DNA of 41,147 nucleotides, taken from assembly GCA_027486655.1 (NCBI GenBank), contig JAIXOR010000082.1, positions 1-41,147 on the forward strand. Reading direction: 5' to 3'. The DNA comes from Verrucomicrobiaceae bacterium. GTDB taxonomy: Bacteria; Verrucomicrobiota; Verrucomicrobiia; Verrucomicrobiales; Akkermansiaceae. The stretch's first letter is position 1; each line of letters opens with the position of its first letter. Below are positions 16,701 to 24,285 of the stretch, in pieces. The notes beneath the pieces are model-generated. The model ran no database searches. It had not been told where the DNA came from and saw only the letters and a program-made list of their open reading frames with translations. A program made the translations under genes and the position numbers.

Positions 16701-19700
16701 TCAACGGAGGCGAGGCCGTGGAAGGCGCGGGCATTCTCAACATCCATGGTCCAGGCAAAGATGATCCGAAGGCATGGAAATTCGGGCCACTCGAACTCGT
16801 TTCCGACAAGCTGGAATACAAACCCGGAGAAACCGTGAAGCTCCGCGTGAACAGCGACCGCGAGAATGCCCACGTATGGCTTTTCCTGCACATCGCCGGG
16901 GGCGCGGGGCGTGAGGCCAAGCGCATCCAGCTCGATGGCAAGAGCAGTGAATTCGAGGTGCCGGTGGACCTGCGGGACATGCCGAACATGTTCATCGAAG
17001 GCATCACCGTGCACGGCGCGGAGGTTCACAAGGCGGTGAAACAAATCCTGCTGCCGCCGGTGAGCCGGATGATCGAGGTGACTCTGGAACCTGCGAAGAC
17101 CAAGGTGAAGCCGCAGGAAAAATCCTCGTTGCGCGTGACGCTCAAGGACGCCGACGGCAAGCCGGTCACCGGGACCACGGTTCTAACCATTTATGACAAA
17201 TCGCTCGAAGCCATCACCGGTGGATCCAATGTCGGGCCAATCCATGAAAATTTCTGGAAGTGGCGCAACAGCTACTACCGGAATGGTTCCTCAAACTCAC
17301 TGCCGTATCCGGTGGGAAATCTCACCAAGCCGAAAGCGGTTGAAATGCAGGTCCTGGGTGAATTCGGTGCTGATGTTCTATTCAATTCTGTCAATGAGGG
17401 ATTCGGCGGCGGATTCGGACGAGCACGTGGTTTGAGTGTCTCCTCCAAGTCGATGGCATCGCTAAGGGTTGCCGATGGAGCCCCCATGCCGATGGCGTCG
17501 GCAGTTGTCTCGGAGGCGGCTTCACCTTTTGATGCCAGCGGAAGTTACAGCGAGGCATGGGCTGGCGATGCGGCTTCCGGTGGTGCCGCGGCACCGATTC
17601 TCGTCCGCAAGGACTTCGCGGACCTGATGAAGTGGTCCGGCGCGATCCAGACGGACGCCGAAGGTCATGCGGAGATTCCCCTGGAGTTTCCCGACAACCT
17701 GACGACCTGGAAGGCCCGCGTTTGGACGCTGGGCAAGGGCACCACGGTGGGTGAAGGCAGCACGGAAATCGTGGCTTCGAAGGAACTGTTGGTCCGTTTG
17801 CAGGCACCGCGTTTCCTCATCGAGCGCGATGAGGCCGTGCTCAGCGCCGTGGTTCACAACGATCACGCGGCTGCGAAGAAGGTCACGGTTTCCATCGCTT
17901 TGGACGGCGGGACGCTGCAAGCGATCGATGGGGCGGCGAAGACCGTCGAGATCGCCGCGAATGGCGAGACGCGCGTGGATTGGCGCGTGAAAGCCCTGAA
18001 GGAGGGCGAGGCGACGATCGTCATGAAAGCCGATGCCGGTGATGATGGCGACGCCGTCGAGCGCAAGCTGCCCGTGCTGGTGCACGGCATGTCGCGTCAG
18101 GATGCATGGAGCCGCGTGATCGATCCGGAGCAGGAGTCCACCACGATCGTCGTCGAGGTGCCCGAGCAGCGGCGTCCGGATCAATCCAAACTCACTGTGC
18201 GTTTTTCCCCCACCATTGCCGGGGCGGTGGTGGATGCAATTCCCTATCTTGCCGGCTATCCGCACGGGTGCACCGAGCAAACGCTGAACCGCTTCGTGCC
18301 CGCGGTGCTTGCCCAACAGATGCTGCGTGATCTCAAGATCAACCTCGCGGAGGTGAAGGCAAAGCGCACCAATCTCAATCCGCAGGAACTCGGCAACGCG
18401 GGCGATCGCGCCGCGCAGTGGAAGCAGTGGAAGGAGAACCCGGTCTTCGACGAGGCGGAGCTTGAGCGCATGGTTTCCACCGGCGTGGAGAAACTGATGT
18501 CCATGCAGAACAATGACGGCGGATGGGGATGGTTTTCCGGATACGGTGAGTATTCCTATCCGCACACCACCTCGGTGGTCGTTCACGGGCTGCTGGTCGC
18601 GAAAGCCCATGGAGCGAAGGTGCCCGATGCGATGTTGAACTCCGGCATCGCGTGGTTGCTGGGCTATGAGAAGAAACAAGTGGCCGCCTTGCAGTTGTAC
18701 GTCGAGCGCGAGGCGGTCCGGAAAGCGGGCGGGAAAGTGAAGAGCGATGGCCGCTATGAGAAATCCACTTGTGACGCCATGGACGCCTTCATCCGCATGA
18801 TCCTCGGCGAGGCCGGACGCGATTCCGAGCCGATGCTCGCGTTCCTCTATCGGGACCGCAAGGATCTGCCGGTCTATGCCAAGTGCCTGGTGGGACTGGA
18901 GCAGCACCGAAAAGGCGATGAGGCCCGCCGCGATGAGTTGATGAAGATGGTTTCCCAGTTCCTGAAACGCGATGCCGAAAACCAGACGACCTATCTCGAC
19001 CTCGGAAACCAGAACTACTGGTGGTTCTGGTATGGCAGCGAGGTCGAGGCGCATGCCTGGTATCTCAAGCTGCTCTCCGCCGTGAAACCGAACGATCCCG
19101 ACACGCGCGGTCTGGTGAAGTATCTGGTGAACAACCGCAAGAACGCCACGTATTGGGAGTCCACCCGCGATACCGCTTATGCCATCGAGGCCATCGCCAG
19201 CTACTTCAAGGCCAGCGGCGAGCAGGCTCCTGAGATGGAGGTCGAGGTTTCCATCGATGGCAAAGCGGCGAAGAAGGTTTCCATCAACCGCGACAACCTC
19301 TTCACCTTCGACGGCACCGTTTTTCTAACAGGAGATGCGGTCACCTCCGGCAAGCACGAGATCACGTTGAAGAAAACCGGCAAGGGCGCGCTTTACGCCA
19401 ACGCCTATCTGGAGGTCTTCACGCTGGAGGACAAGCTCCGCGCCGCGGGTCTCGAAGTGAAGGTGCAGCGCAAGGTTTCAAAGCTCATCGAGCTCGATAA
19501 GGAAACCGAAGTGCCGGACGCCACCGGGCAGGTGGTGAAGCAACGCGTCGAACGTTTCCGCCGCGAGCCGCTCGCAGATGGAGCGTCCGTGAAATCCGGT
19601 GACCGCATCGAGGTGGAGCTGATTCTGGAGAGCAAGAACGACTACGAGTACCTGCTCTTCTCTGATGCCAAGGCGGCGGGCTTCGAGGCGCTTGACGCCC

Positions 19701-19927
19701 TGAGCGGCTACATCACGGCCGATGGCGGGTTCAGTGCCTACATGGAGCCGCGCGATCAAACGGTGGATTTCTTCATCCGTGCCCTGCCGCGGGGCACCCA
19801 CACGCTGCGCTATCAACTCCGCGCCGAGTCTCCGGGCAGCTACAAGGCCCTGCCCGCCGAGGCCTCCGCGATGTATGCGCCGGAGCTGCGGGGCAATTCG
19901 GAAGACATCCGCCTGAAGGTGGAGTGA
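13739..19927 (+). CDS. Secreted alpha-2-macroglobulin-family protein with thioester motif
   Basis: This 2062-aa protein opens with a signal peptide (MKTLACLCFAVFLSFPMMAQ; ATG at 13739 or, equally plausible, 13751). It carries an N-terminal helical/TPR-like region, a series of macroglobulin-type beta domains, and a Gly/Ser/Ala-rich segment around 1215-1290 that could be the protease bait region. The A2M domain follows (FPDNLTTWKARVWTLGKG) and then the thioester site GCTEQ with the reactive C1511. After it come the alpha-alpha toroid (MQNNDGGWGWFSGYGEYSYPHT) and a C-terminal receptor-like domain. The family traps proteases covalently, in bacteria at the periplasm or cell surface. No pbpC (PBP1C), the frequent enterobacterial partner, is adjacent. 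The gene is divergent from the dehydrogenase operon across about 80 nt. Confidence 0.94.
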   Translation: MIPAMKTLACLCFAVFLSFPMMAQDVTTLRKERDKLQQRGMWQDALTFYREKLLPVSDAESGKDLEKAVESVRQLGAWVEFDGLVEKAVAEHPTNAGLLKEAAEAYQNAPHAGRLIAGEFERGNGGGFRGRRGGMMPSEVPEASAGSSVETEYRDYIRALQLLVEATKHAADDRGKWDAWHSVGEVLSGDESWKLQTLTPLDKLPEWGEPGPDGGTEGAPWAKDGPVLYEVPSSWEAAKNDGERWRFALAEQSRLTPDLAYIQVLEFARFSSSQFGTETLSEFGWARDVDSDNAKGILEMETLAEDECIAKTSDGVRRFKLPASQHFIALYRSTMDRSEAAGDELVEVFLNRRQYDKAREALEQTIAKHGPGRDNERKDLLKQITGNWGRFEPAETVAAGNKPKLPLVFRNATGITLTAAPVDMEEVLKDTLEYLKSNPGEMDHERMDPSRIASLLISGKRGKYIGKVEQEWEAKLAPRDKYRDTRTELEVPVSKGGAWWITGKIADGNEFHTLVWIVDSVLVQRSTGGRLQWWVADAEGGAPVADCDIEFFGYQVEYLERKLPLGRRINVKWREFARKTDADGKTWLKPGDWDQNHQWIAIARKEGRSTAFFGFQPYHVQEAEWDNGNRDLSYGISDRPLYKPGDTVHLKFFLRNVGYSEPDDSRWANQTGTLILRNGRGEEAMKIENLKTDALGAVETEVIIPKDAPLGRWSAIYQVENRIAATVTFQTEEYRKPEYEVKVEAPSEPVTLGDKFTATVKASYFHGSPVRNAEVEIIVKRESLDERWFPGWRWDWLYGPGAWWNGVDASWHPNWRRWGCIPPNPPWWEGDRWTPDELVLKQTVSIGEDGTAKVEIDTAPAKLVHGDMDAKYHIEARVTDASRREERGTGSVIAARRPFEVVVWTNRGYAKSGDAVEATVSAATLAGKPVVGAKGKFTIYQLVMGKDGKVEEKEIQSWPVETDAEGNAKQSFAAPPTGQYRVAASLSFNGGEAVEGAGILNIHGPGKDDPKAWKFGPLELVSDKLEYKPGETVKLRVNSDRENAHVWLFLHIAGGAGREAKRIQLDGKSSEFEVPVDLRDMPNMFIEGITVHGAEVHKAVKQILLPPVSRMIEVTLEPAKTKVKPQEKSSLRVTLKDADGKPVTGTTVLTIYDKSLEAITGGSNVGPIHENFWKWRNSYYRNGSSNSLPYPVGNLTKPKAVEMQVLGEFGADVLFNSVNEGFGGGFGRARGLSVSSKSMASLRVADGAPMPMASAVVSEAASPFDASGSYSEAWAGDAASGGAAAPILVRKDFADLMKWSGAIQTDAEGHAEIPLEFPDNLTTWKARVWTLGKGTTVGEGSTEIVASKELLVRLQAPRFLIERDEAVLSAVVHNDHAAAKKVTVSIALDGGTLQAIDGAAKTVEIAANGETRVDWRVKALKEGEATIVMKADAGDDGDAVERKLPVLVHGMSRQDAWSRVIDPEQESTTIVVEVPEQRRPDQSKLTVRFSPTIAGAVVDAIPYLAGYPHGCTEQTLNRFVPAVLAQQMLRDLKINLAEVKAKRTNLNPQELGNAGDRAAQWKQWKENPVFDEAELERMVSTGVEKLMSMQNNDGGWGWFSGYGEYSYPHTTSVVVHGLLVAKAHGAKVPDAMLNSGIAWLLGYEKKQVAALQLYVEREAVRKAGGKVKSDGRYEKSTCDAMDAFIRMILGEAGRDSEPMLAFLYRDRKDLPVYAKCLVGLEQHRKGDEARRDELMKMVSQFLKRDAENQTTYLDLGNQNYWWFWYGSEVEAHAWYLKLLSAVKPNDPDTRGLVKYLVNNRKNATYWESTRDTAYAIEAIASYFKASGEQAPEMEVEVSIDGKAAKKVSINRDNLFTFDGTVFLTGDAVTSGKHEITLKKTGKGALYANAYLEVFTLEDKLRAAGLEVKVQRKVSKLIELDKETEVPDATGQVVKQRVERFRREPLADGASVKSGDRIEVELILESKNDYEYLLFSDAKAAGFEALDALSGYITADGGFSAYMEPRDQTVDFFIRALPRGTHTLRYQLRAESPGSYKALPAEASAMYAPELRGNSEDIRLKVE

Positions 19928-19947
19928 GGGGATGCTGGACTTGCCAT

Positions 19948-19966
19948 GGACAAAGTGGATTTGTCC
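19948..19966 (+). terminator. Hairpin after the macroglobulin gene
   Basis: A perfect 7-bp stem GGACAAA/TTTGTCC with a 5-nt loop lies 20 nt after the macroglobulin stop codon and just before the next start at 19987. There is no T-run, so it is a weak terminator candidate and may instead protect the 3' end or attenuate read-through. Confidence 0.35.
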
Positions 19967-19986
19967 GGATAAGGGATGCCTCATTC

Positions 19987-21342
19987 ATGAATACCGAAAA
20001 GCCATTCCAGATCTCCCGCCGCTCCTTTGTCCGCCGGATTTCCGCCGCTGCGGCGGCGAGCGGGCTTCCACTTTGGTTTGTGGAGCGTGAGCTTGCCGCC
20101 GCCGCACAGCCCGTGGCGACGGTGAAGTCTCCTAACAGCCGTCCGATGCTGGCGCTTGTCGGCTGCGGCGGCATGGGCTCGGCCGATGCAAGGGACGCCC
20201 TGCGTTTCGGCGATGTGGTGGCCGTGTGTGATGTCGATCAGACCCACCTCGACCGTGCGGTAAAGGGTTTCACCAAGGACGGCAAGGTTCCGGCGGCCTT
20301 CAAGGATTTCCGCAAGCTGTTGGAGCGGGATGACATCCACGCGGTCGTCAACGGCACGCCGGACCACTGGCACAGCCTCATCAACATCGGCGCGGCGCGT
20401 GCGAAAAAGGATATCTATTCGGAAAAGCCGCTCACGCTCACCATCGATGAGGGCAAGCGTGTGGTGAAGGCCGTGAGGGAGCATGGCGTGGTCCTGCAAA
20501 CCGGCACCCAGCAGCGCAGCAGCCAGCGTTTCCGGATGGCATGTGAGCTGGTCCGCAATGGCCGAATCGGCAAGCTCAAGGAGGTGACCGTCTGGCTGCC
20601 CGCGGGCCTGCGTGGCGGTCCATTCGAAACCAAGCCGGTTCCTGCCGGGCTGGACTGGGATTTCTGGCAGGGCCAGGCAAAGGCGGCCGATTACTTGCCC
20701 GAGCGCTGCCACACCACCTTCCGCAACTGGTATGACTACTCGGGCGGCACGATGACCGATTGGGGTGCGCACCACATGGACATCGGCTATTGGGCGGTGG
20801 GGCTTCCCGCGCCGGTGGCGGTGGAAAGCAAGGCTCTCGCCCAACCGGTGCCCGGCGGCTACACCACCATCAGCGAGTATGAAGTGAAGTTCACTTACGC
20901 CAACGGGATTGTTTTCAACGTGCGCACCACCGCGGACGACAGCCCCTTCGGCGCGGTGATCCGCCCCGAGGGCCAGCGCAACGGCATCCGCTTCGAAGGC
21001 AGTGACGGATGGATCTGGGTGAACCGGGATGAGATCAAGGCCACCGATCGCGAGATGCTTTCCCAAGCCCTGCCCGAAGGTGCGGAGCGCCTGTATTTCA
21101 GCAATGACCACAAAGGCAACTTCTTCGAATGCATGCAGACGCGAAAAGACCCGATCTGCTCGGTGGAAGTCGGCCATCGCTCGGCATCGGTCTGCCATCT
21201 CGGTGCGATCTCGCTGCGCACCGGGAAATCCCTGCAATGGGATCCGGAGAAGGAATTCTTCACCGGTCCGCACGCCGATGAGGCGAATGCATACGTCGCC
21301 CGTGAAATGAGGAAGCCCTACGATTACGACTTCGTGGCTTGA
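19987..21342 (+). CDS. Tat-exported Gfo/Idh/MocA-family oxidoreductase
   Basis: This 451-aa protein starts at the ATG at 19987. The N-terminus SRRSFVRRISAAAAASG is a twin-arginine signal, so it acts outside the cytoplasm. The NAD(P)-binding motif LVGCGGMGSAD is followed by CDVDQTH, and the E-K-P signature occurs in IYSEKPLTLT. The C-terminal Gfo/Idh/MocA domain contains NWYDYSGGTMTDWGAHHMDIGYWA, where the DWGAHHMD stretch is typical of exported members from Planctomycetota and Verrucomicrobiota. These act on sugars or sugar derivatives with a tightly bound nicotinamide cofactor. The exact substrate cannot be read from sequence. The frame extends upstream to 19924, but that part lacks family features. 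Confidence 0.93.
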   Translation: MNTEKPFQISRRSFVRRISAAAAASGLPLWFVERELAAAAQPVATVKSPNSRPMLALVGCGGMGSADARDALRFGDVVAVCDVDQTHLDRAVKGFTKDGKVPAAFKDFRKLLERDDIHAVVNGTPDHWHSLINIGAARAKKDIYSEKPLTLTIDEGKRVVKAVREHGVVLQTGTQQRSSQRFRMACELVRNGRIGKLKEVTVWLPAGLRGGPFETKPVPAGLDWDFWQGQAKAADYLPERCHTTFRNWYDYSGGTMTDWGAHHMDIGYWAVGLPAPVAVESKALAQPVPGGYTTISEYEVKFTYANGIVFNVRTTADDSPFGAVIRPEGQRNGIRFEGSDGWIWVNRDEIKATDREMLSQALPEGAERLYFSNDHKGNFFECMQTRKDPICSVEVGHRSASVCHLGAISLRTGKSLQWDPEKEFFTGPHADEANAYVAREMRKPYDYDFVA

Positions 21343-21351
21343 TTGCCGCCC

Positions 21352-22746
21352 TTACTTGCCGGTGAGGGCCCCGATGGCGGCCTCGTTCTTGTATTGCTTC
21401 GCCAGATCGAGCGCCGTCACGCCTTCTTTGGAGCGGATGGATGGGTCCACCTTGTGATCGAGGAAAAGCCGGATGATCTCCGCGCCTCCGGATGCGGCCG
21501 CCTCGTGAAGAGGGGTGCCGCCGAGTTCGCTCAGGGTCATGGGGTCCGCGCCGCCGGCGAGGATGGCTTTGGCGGTTTCCAATTGGTTTTTCGCGGCAGC
21601 GTGGTGGAGCGGCGTCCAGCCGTCCTTGTCGCGTTCGTTCGGTTTGGCACCGGCCTTGAGCAGGGCGGCGGCGATCTGCGGGTTGTTGCGGTCCACCGCG
21701 AGATGCAGCGGAGTGCGCTTGGAGGCGTTCACGCTGTTAGGGTCCGCCCCGGCATCTAACAGCGCGAAGGCGATCTCGGGCTTGTTTCTCAGAATCGCTT
21801 GTTCAAGCGGCGGGCGCGAGGTCGGCTTGCCGCCTTTGTTGGCGGATCCGCGATCCGCGGCGAGGTGCAGCTTCACGTCATTGAGATCTCCTTTGGCAAT
21901 CGCCTCATCGATCGTCGGGTAGGCGGGTGCGGCGGCCACCTTGCCCGCTACTCCGTCGGCCGGCACCTCGGCTTTGGCGGTCCAGGTGATGGCATTGAGC
22001 ACGAGCCTGCGGAAGCCGTCCTGGTTCCAGTGCGTGTGGAAATGCCCGCCGGTGAAGCCGAAGCCGCGCGAGCCGTTTGGATTCTCCACGCACCAGGCGA
22101 GGGTCTGGGGTTCCTTGAGCCCGAGTTTTTTTCGGATCTCCGGGTTTCCGGATCGTGGACCATCGGCGCCAAGGCTGCTCTCCGGTGGCAGGGCGCGGAA
22201 AAGCGGCACGACCCCATCGCGGAATCGGATGTGAAAGTAAAACTCCTCTTCTGCCTCGAAGGGCTTCACGCCATTGGTCACCGGATGGGAGGCGATGAGC
22301 GGATCCTTCATGGTCCAGATCGGGTTGACCGACCAGTTCACTTCGAAATGACCGCCGATGGCTTCGTTGAGAAATGCGGCCATCGCCGCATCCGCAGGTT
22401 CCAGCGCGTAGTGGAGGACAACGAGTCCTTTTCCGGCGGCATGGTGTTTGCGCAGCGCGTCGAGGTGGCCCTTGGCGACGTGGGCATCCTCGCCATCGCT
22501 GTAGAGAACGAGAGTGTCCGCCTGCTCCACCTTGGAGGCGTCCTGTGGCCAGCCGAGGCTGACCTCCGCCTTCAGATCGAGGCCGCTGGTATTGAGGTGG
22601 TTTGCGAGCAGTTCGCAACCCGCGGGGTGTTCGTGCTGCCCCGGTCCGTGGCTTTTCGGTCCGGCGAGCAAGAGAACGGACTTCGCCCCGGGCGCGATCG
22701 GGCTGGCGGCGAGACTGAGAACGAGAAAAAGGGCGTGTCGCTTCAT
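21352..22746 (-). CDS. ThuA-like domain protein fused to ankyrin repeats
   Basis: This 464-aa protein begins MKRHALFLVLSLAASPIAPGAKS, a probable signal peptide; the ATG at 22746 is chosen because the frame upstream has no export or domain signal. Residues about 25-255 form a ThuA (trehalose-utilisation-type, glutamine-amidotransferase-like) domain, with VLLLAGPKSHGPGQHEH, LVVLHYALEP and GRGFGFTGGHFHTHW-like segments. Residues about 275-460 are roughly five ankyrin repeats (for example RTPLHLAVDRNNPQIAAALL and WTPLHHAAAKNQLETAKAIL). ThuA proteins of these phyla are usually single-domain and sit near Gfo/Idh/MocA genes, as here. It is convergent with one such gene and divergent from the other. 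The ankyrin part suggests a protein partner. Confidence 0.9.
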   Translation of the reverse strand: MKRHALFLVLSLAASPIAPGAKSVLLLAGPKSHGPGQHEHPAGCELLANHLNTSGLDLKAEVSLGWPQDASKVEQADTLVLYSDGEDAHVAKGHLDALRKHHAAGKGLVVLHYALEPADAAMAAFLNEAIGGHFEVNWSVNPIWTMKDPLIASHPVTNGVKPFEAEEEFYFHIRFRDGVVPLFRALPPESSLGADGPRSGNPEIRKKLGLKEPQTLAWCVENPNGSRGFGFTGGHFHTHWNQDGFRRLVLNAITWTAKAEVPADGVAGKVAAAPAYPTIDEAIAKGDLNDVKLHLAADRGSANKGGKPTSRPPLEQAILRNKPEIAFALLDAGADPNSVNASKRTPLHLAVDRNNPQIAAALLKAGAKPNERDKDGWTPLHHAAAKNQLETAKAILAGGADPMTLSELGGTPLHEAAASGGAEIIRLFLDHKVDPSIRSKEGVTALDLAKQYKNEAAIGALTGK

Positions 22747-22904
22747 GGCGGATTGACCAAACGAATGGGCGCGGCTCGAAATTTCCTCAATGGCAATTTT
22801 GGGAAATCGTGAAAGGCTTCCCGCATCGACCGAGTAACTCAATTGCCGATATTCGGTTTTCGCAAACCATTCGCATTCAATCATCCAGAAAACCTCCTCA
22901 TCCC

Positions 22905-24173
22905 ATGAACCCATCGCTCGACCGCCGTTCTTTCCTTGGCAGCACCGCACTCGCCGGAGCCAGCCTTGCCGCCACGCCCGTTTTCGCCCAGACCCCCGCT
23001 GCGGGTGCGGGCAAGAAACTGAAGGTCGGCCTCATCGGCTGCGGTGGCCGTGGCAATGGCGCGCTGAATGACTTCACCGCCGCCGCAAAGATCCTCGGTC
23101 TCGAAGTGGAGGTCACCGCCGTCGGCGATTTCTTCAAGGACAAGGCCGAGGCCACCGGCAAGCGCTTCGGCCTCGCGGCCGACAAGTGCTTCGGTGGAGC
23201 GGACAACTACCACAAGGTGATCGCCACCGATTGCGAATACGTTCTCAATGCCACGCCGCCCGCCTTCCGCCCGATCCAGTTTGCGGCCGCCGTCGAGGCT
23301 GGCAAACATTGCTTCATCGAGAAACCCGTGGCCGTGGATCCCGTTGGCGCGCGTTCCGTCATCGCCACCGGTGAGAAGGCCGCCGCCAAGGGCCTGGCCG
23401 TGGTGACCGGCACCCAGCGCCGCCACATGGCGGACTACCTGCGCAACAAGGCGCTTATCGATGCCGGTGCGATCGGTGAAATCAAAGGTGGCGTGGTCCA
23501 GTGGAACGGCACCGTGCCGTGGATCAAGCGCCGCAACGACGGCGAGTCCAACGCCTCGTATCTCGCCAAGAACTGGCTCAACTTCACCGAGCTCTCCGGC
23601 GATCACATCGTCGAGCAACACATTCACAACCTCGACGTCGCCGTGTGGTTCCTCGGTCGCCTGCCCGTCACCGCCGTCGGCTTCGGCGGACGCGCCCGTC
23701 GCGAAACGGGCAATATGTTCGACTTCTTCAGCATCGACTACGATTTCGGTGATGACGTTCACATCCACAGCCAGTGCCGCCAGCTTTCCGGCACCTACGG
23801 CCGCGTGGGCGAACTGTTCACCGGCACCGAAGGCGTTTGCATGGGCGGCGGAAAACTCAAGGGCAAGGACATCCAGGTGCCCGAAGTCAAGGTGGACAGC
23901 GACAACGGCCAGGTCCAGGAGCATGTGGACATGATCCGCAGCGTCATGGCCGGCAAGCCGCTCAACGACTCCAAGCGCATTGCCGAGGTCACCATGGTCG
24001 CCATCATGGGTCGCATCTCCGCCTACACCGGTCAGCTCATCCGCTGGAGCGACCTCATGACCAATGACAAGTCGCCATTTTACAACCTCACCTGCACGCC
24101 CACCGCGGCGGACTTCGAAAAAGGCGAGGTTTCCCTGCCCGAGGAGAAACCACCGGTCCCGGGCAAAGCCTGA
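22905..24173 (+). CDS. Tat-exported Gfo/Idh/MocA-family oxidoreductase (second copy)
   Basis: This 422-aa protein starts at the ATG at 22905. DRRSFLGSTALAGASLAATPVFAQ is a twin-arginine signal with a likely cleavage after AQ. The nucleotide-binding motif VGLIGCGGRGNGAL is followed by the E-K-P signature in CFIEKPVAVDP and by the substrate-domain segment DHIVEQHIHNLDVAVWFLG. It is clearly a different subfamily from the copy at 19987-21342: the Tat leader, motif spacing and C-terminal half differ. It is divergent from the ThuA-ankyrin gene across 158 nt and followed by a strong hairpin terminator. An extracytoplasmic sugar oxidoreductase role is inferred; the substrate is unknown. Confidence 0.93.
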   Translation: MNPSLDRRSFLGSTALAGASLAATPVFAQTPAAGAGKKLKVGLIGCGGRGNGALNDFTAAAKILGLEVEVTAVGDFFKDKAEATGKRFGLAADKCFGGADNYHKVIATDCEYVLNATPPAFRPIQFAAAVEAGKHCFIEKPVAVDPVGARSVIATGEKAAAKGLAVVTGTQRRHMADYLRNKALIDAGAIGEIKGGVVQWNGTVPWIKRRNDGESNASYLAKNWLNFTELSGDHIVEQHIHNLDVAVWFLGRLPVTAVGFGGRARRETGNMFDFFSIDYDFGDDVHIHSQCRQLSGTYGRVGELFTGTEGVCMGGGKLKGKDIQVPEVKVDSDNGQVQEHVDMIRSVMAGKPLNDSKRIAEVTMVAIMGRISAYTGQLIRWSDLMTNDKSPFYNLTCTPTAADFEKGEVSLPEEKPPVPGKA

Positions 24174-24201
24174 TTCCGGAGCCCGGCTCCCTGATTCTTC
24201 C

Positions 24202-24234
24202 GGCCGCCGCGGCGTCAGTCGCGGCGGCCTTGTT
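24202..24234 (+). terminator. Rho-independent-type terminator after the second Gfo/Idh/MocA gene
   Basis: A perfect 10-bp GC stem (GGCCGCCGCG at 24202-24211, CGCGGCGGCC at 24220-24229) with an 8-nt loop is followed by TTGTTG. It lies 28 nt after the stop codon. The T-run is short and interrupted. Confidence 0.7.
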
Positions 24235-24285
24235 GCCTCCGCTCCGGGCCCTGTTCCATGATGCCGCGCCCATCGATTCCCTGAC

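Noticed and set aside
17522..19054. 510-aa minus-strand open frame inside the macroglobulin gene
   Set aside because: It is antisense to the thioester and toroid domains and His/Arg-rich without domain signals; a shadow frame.
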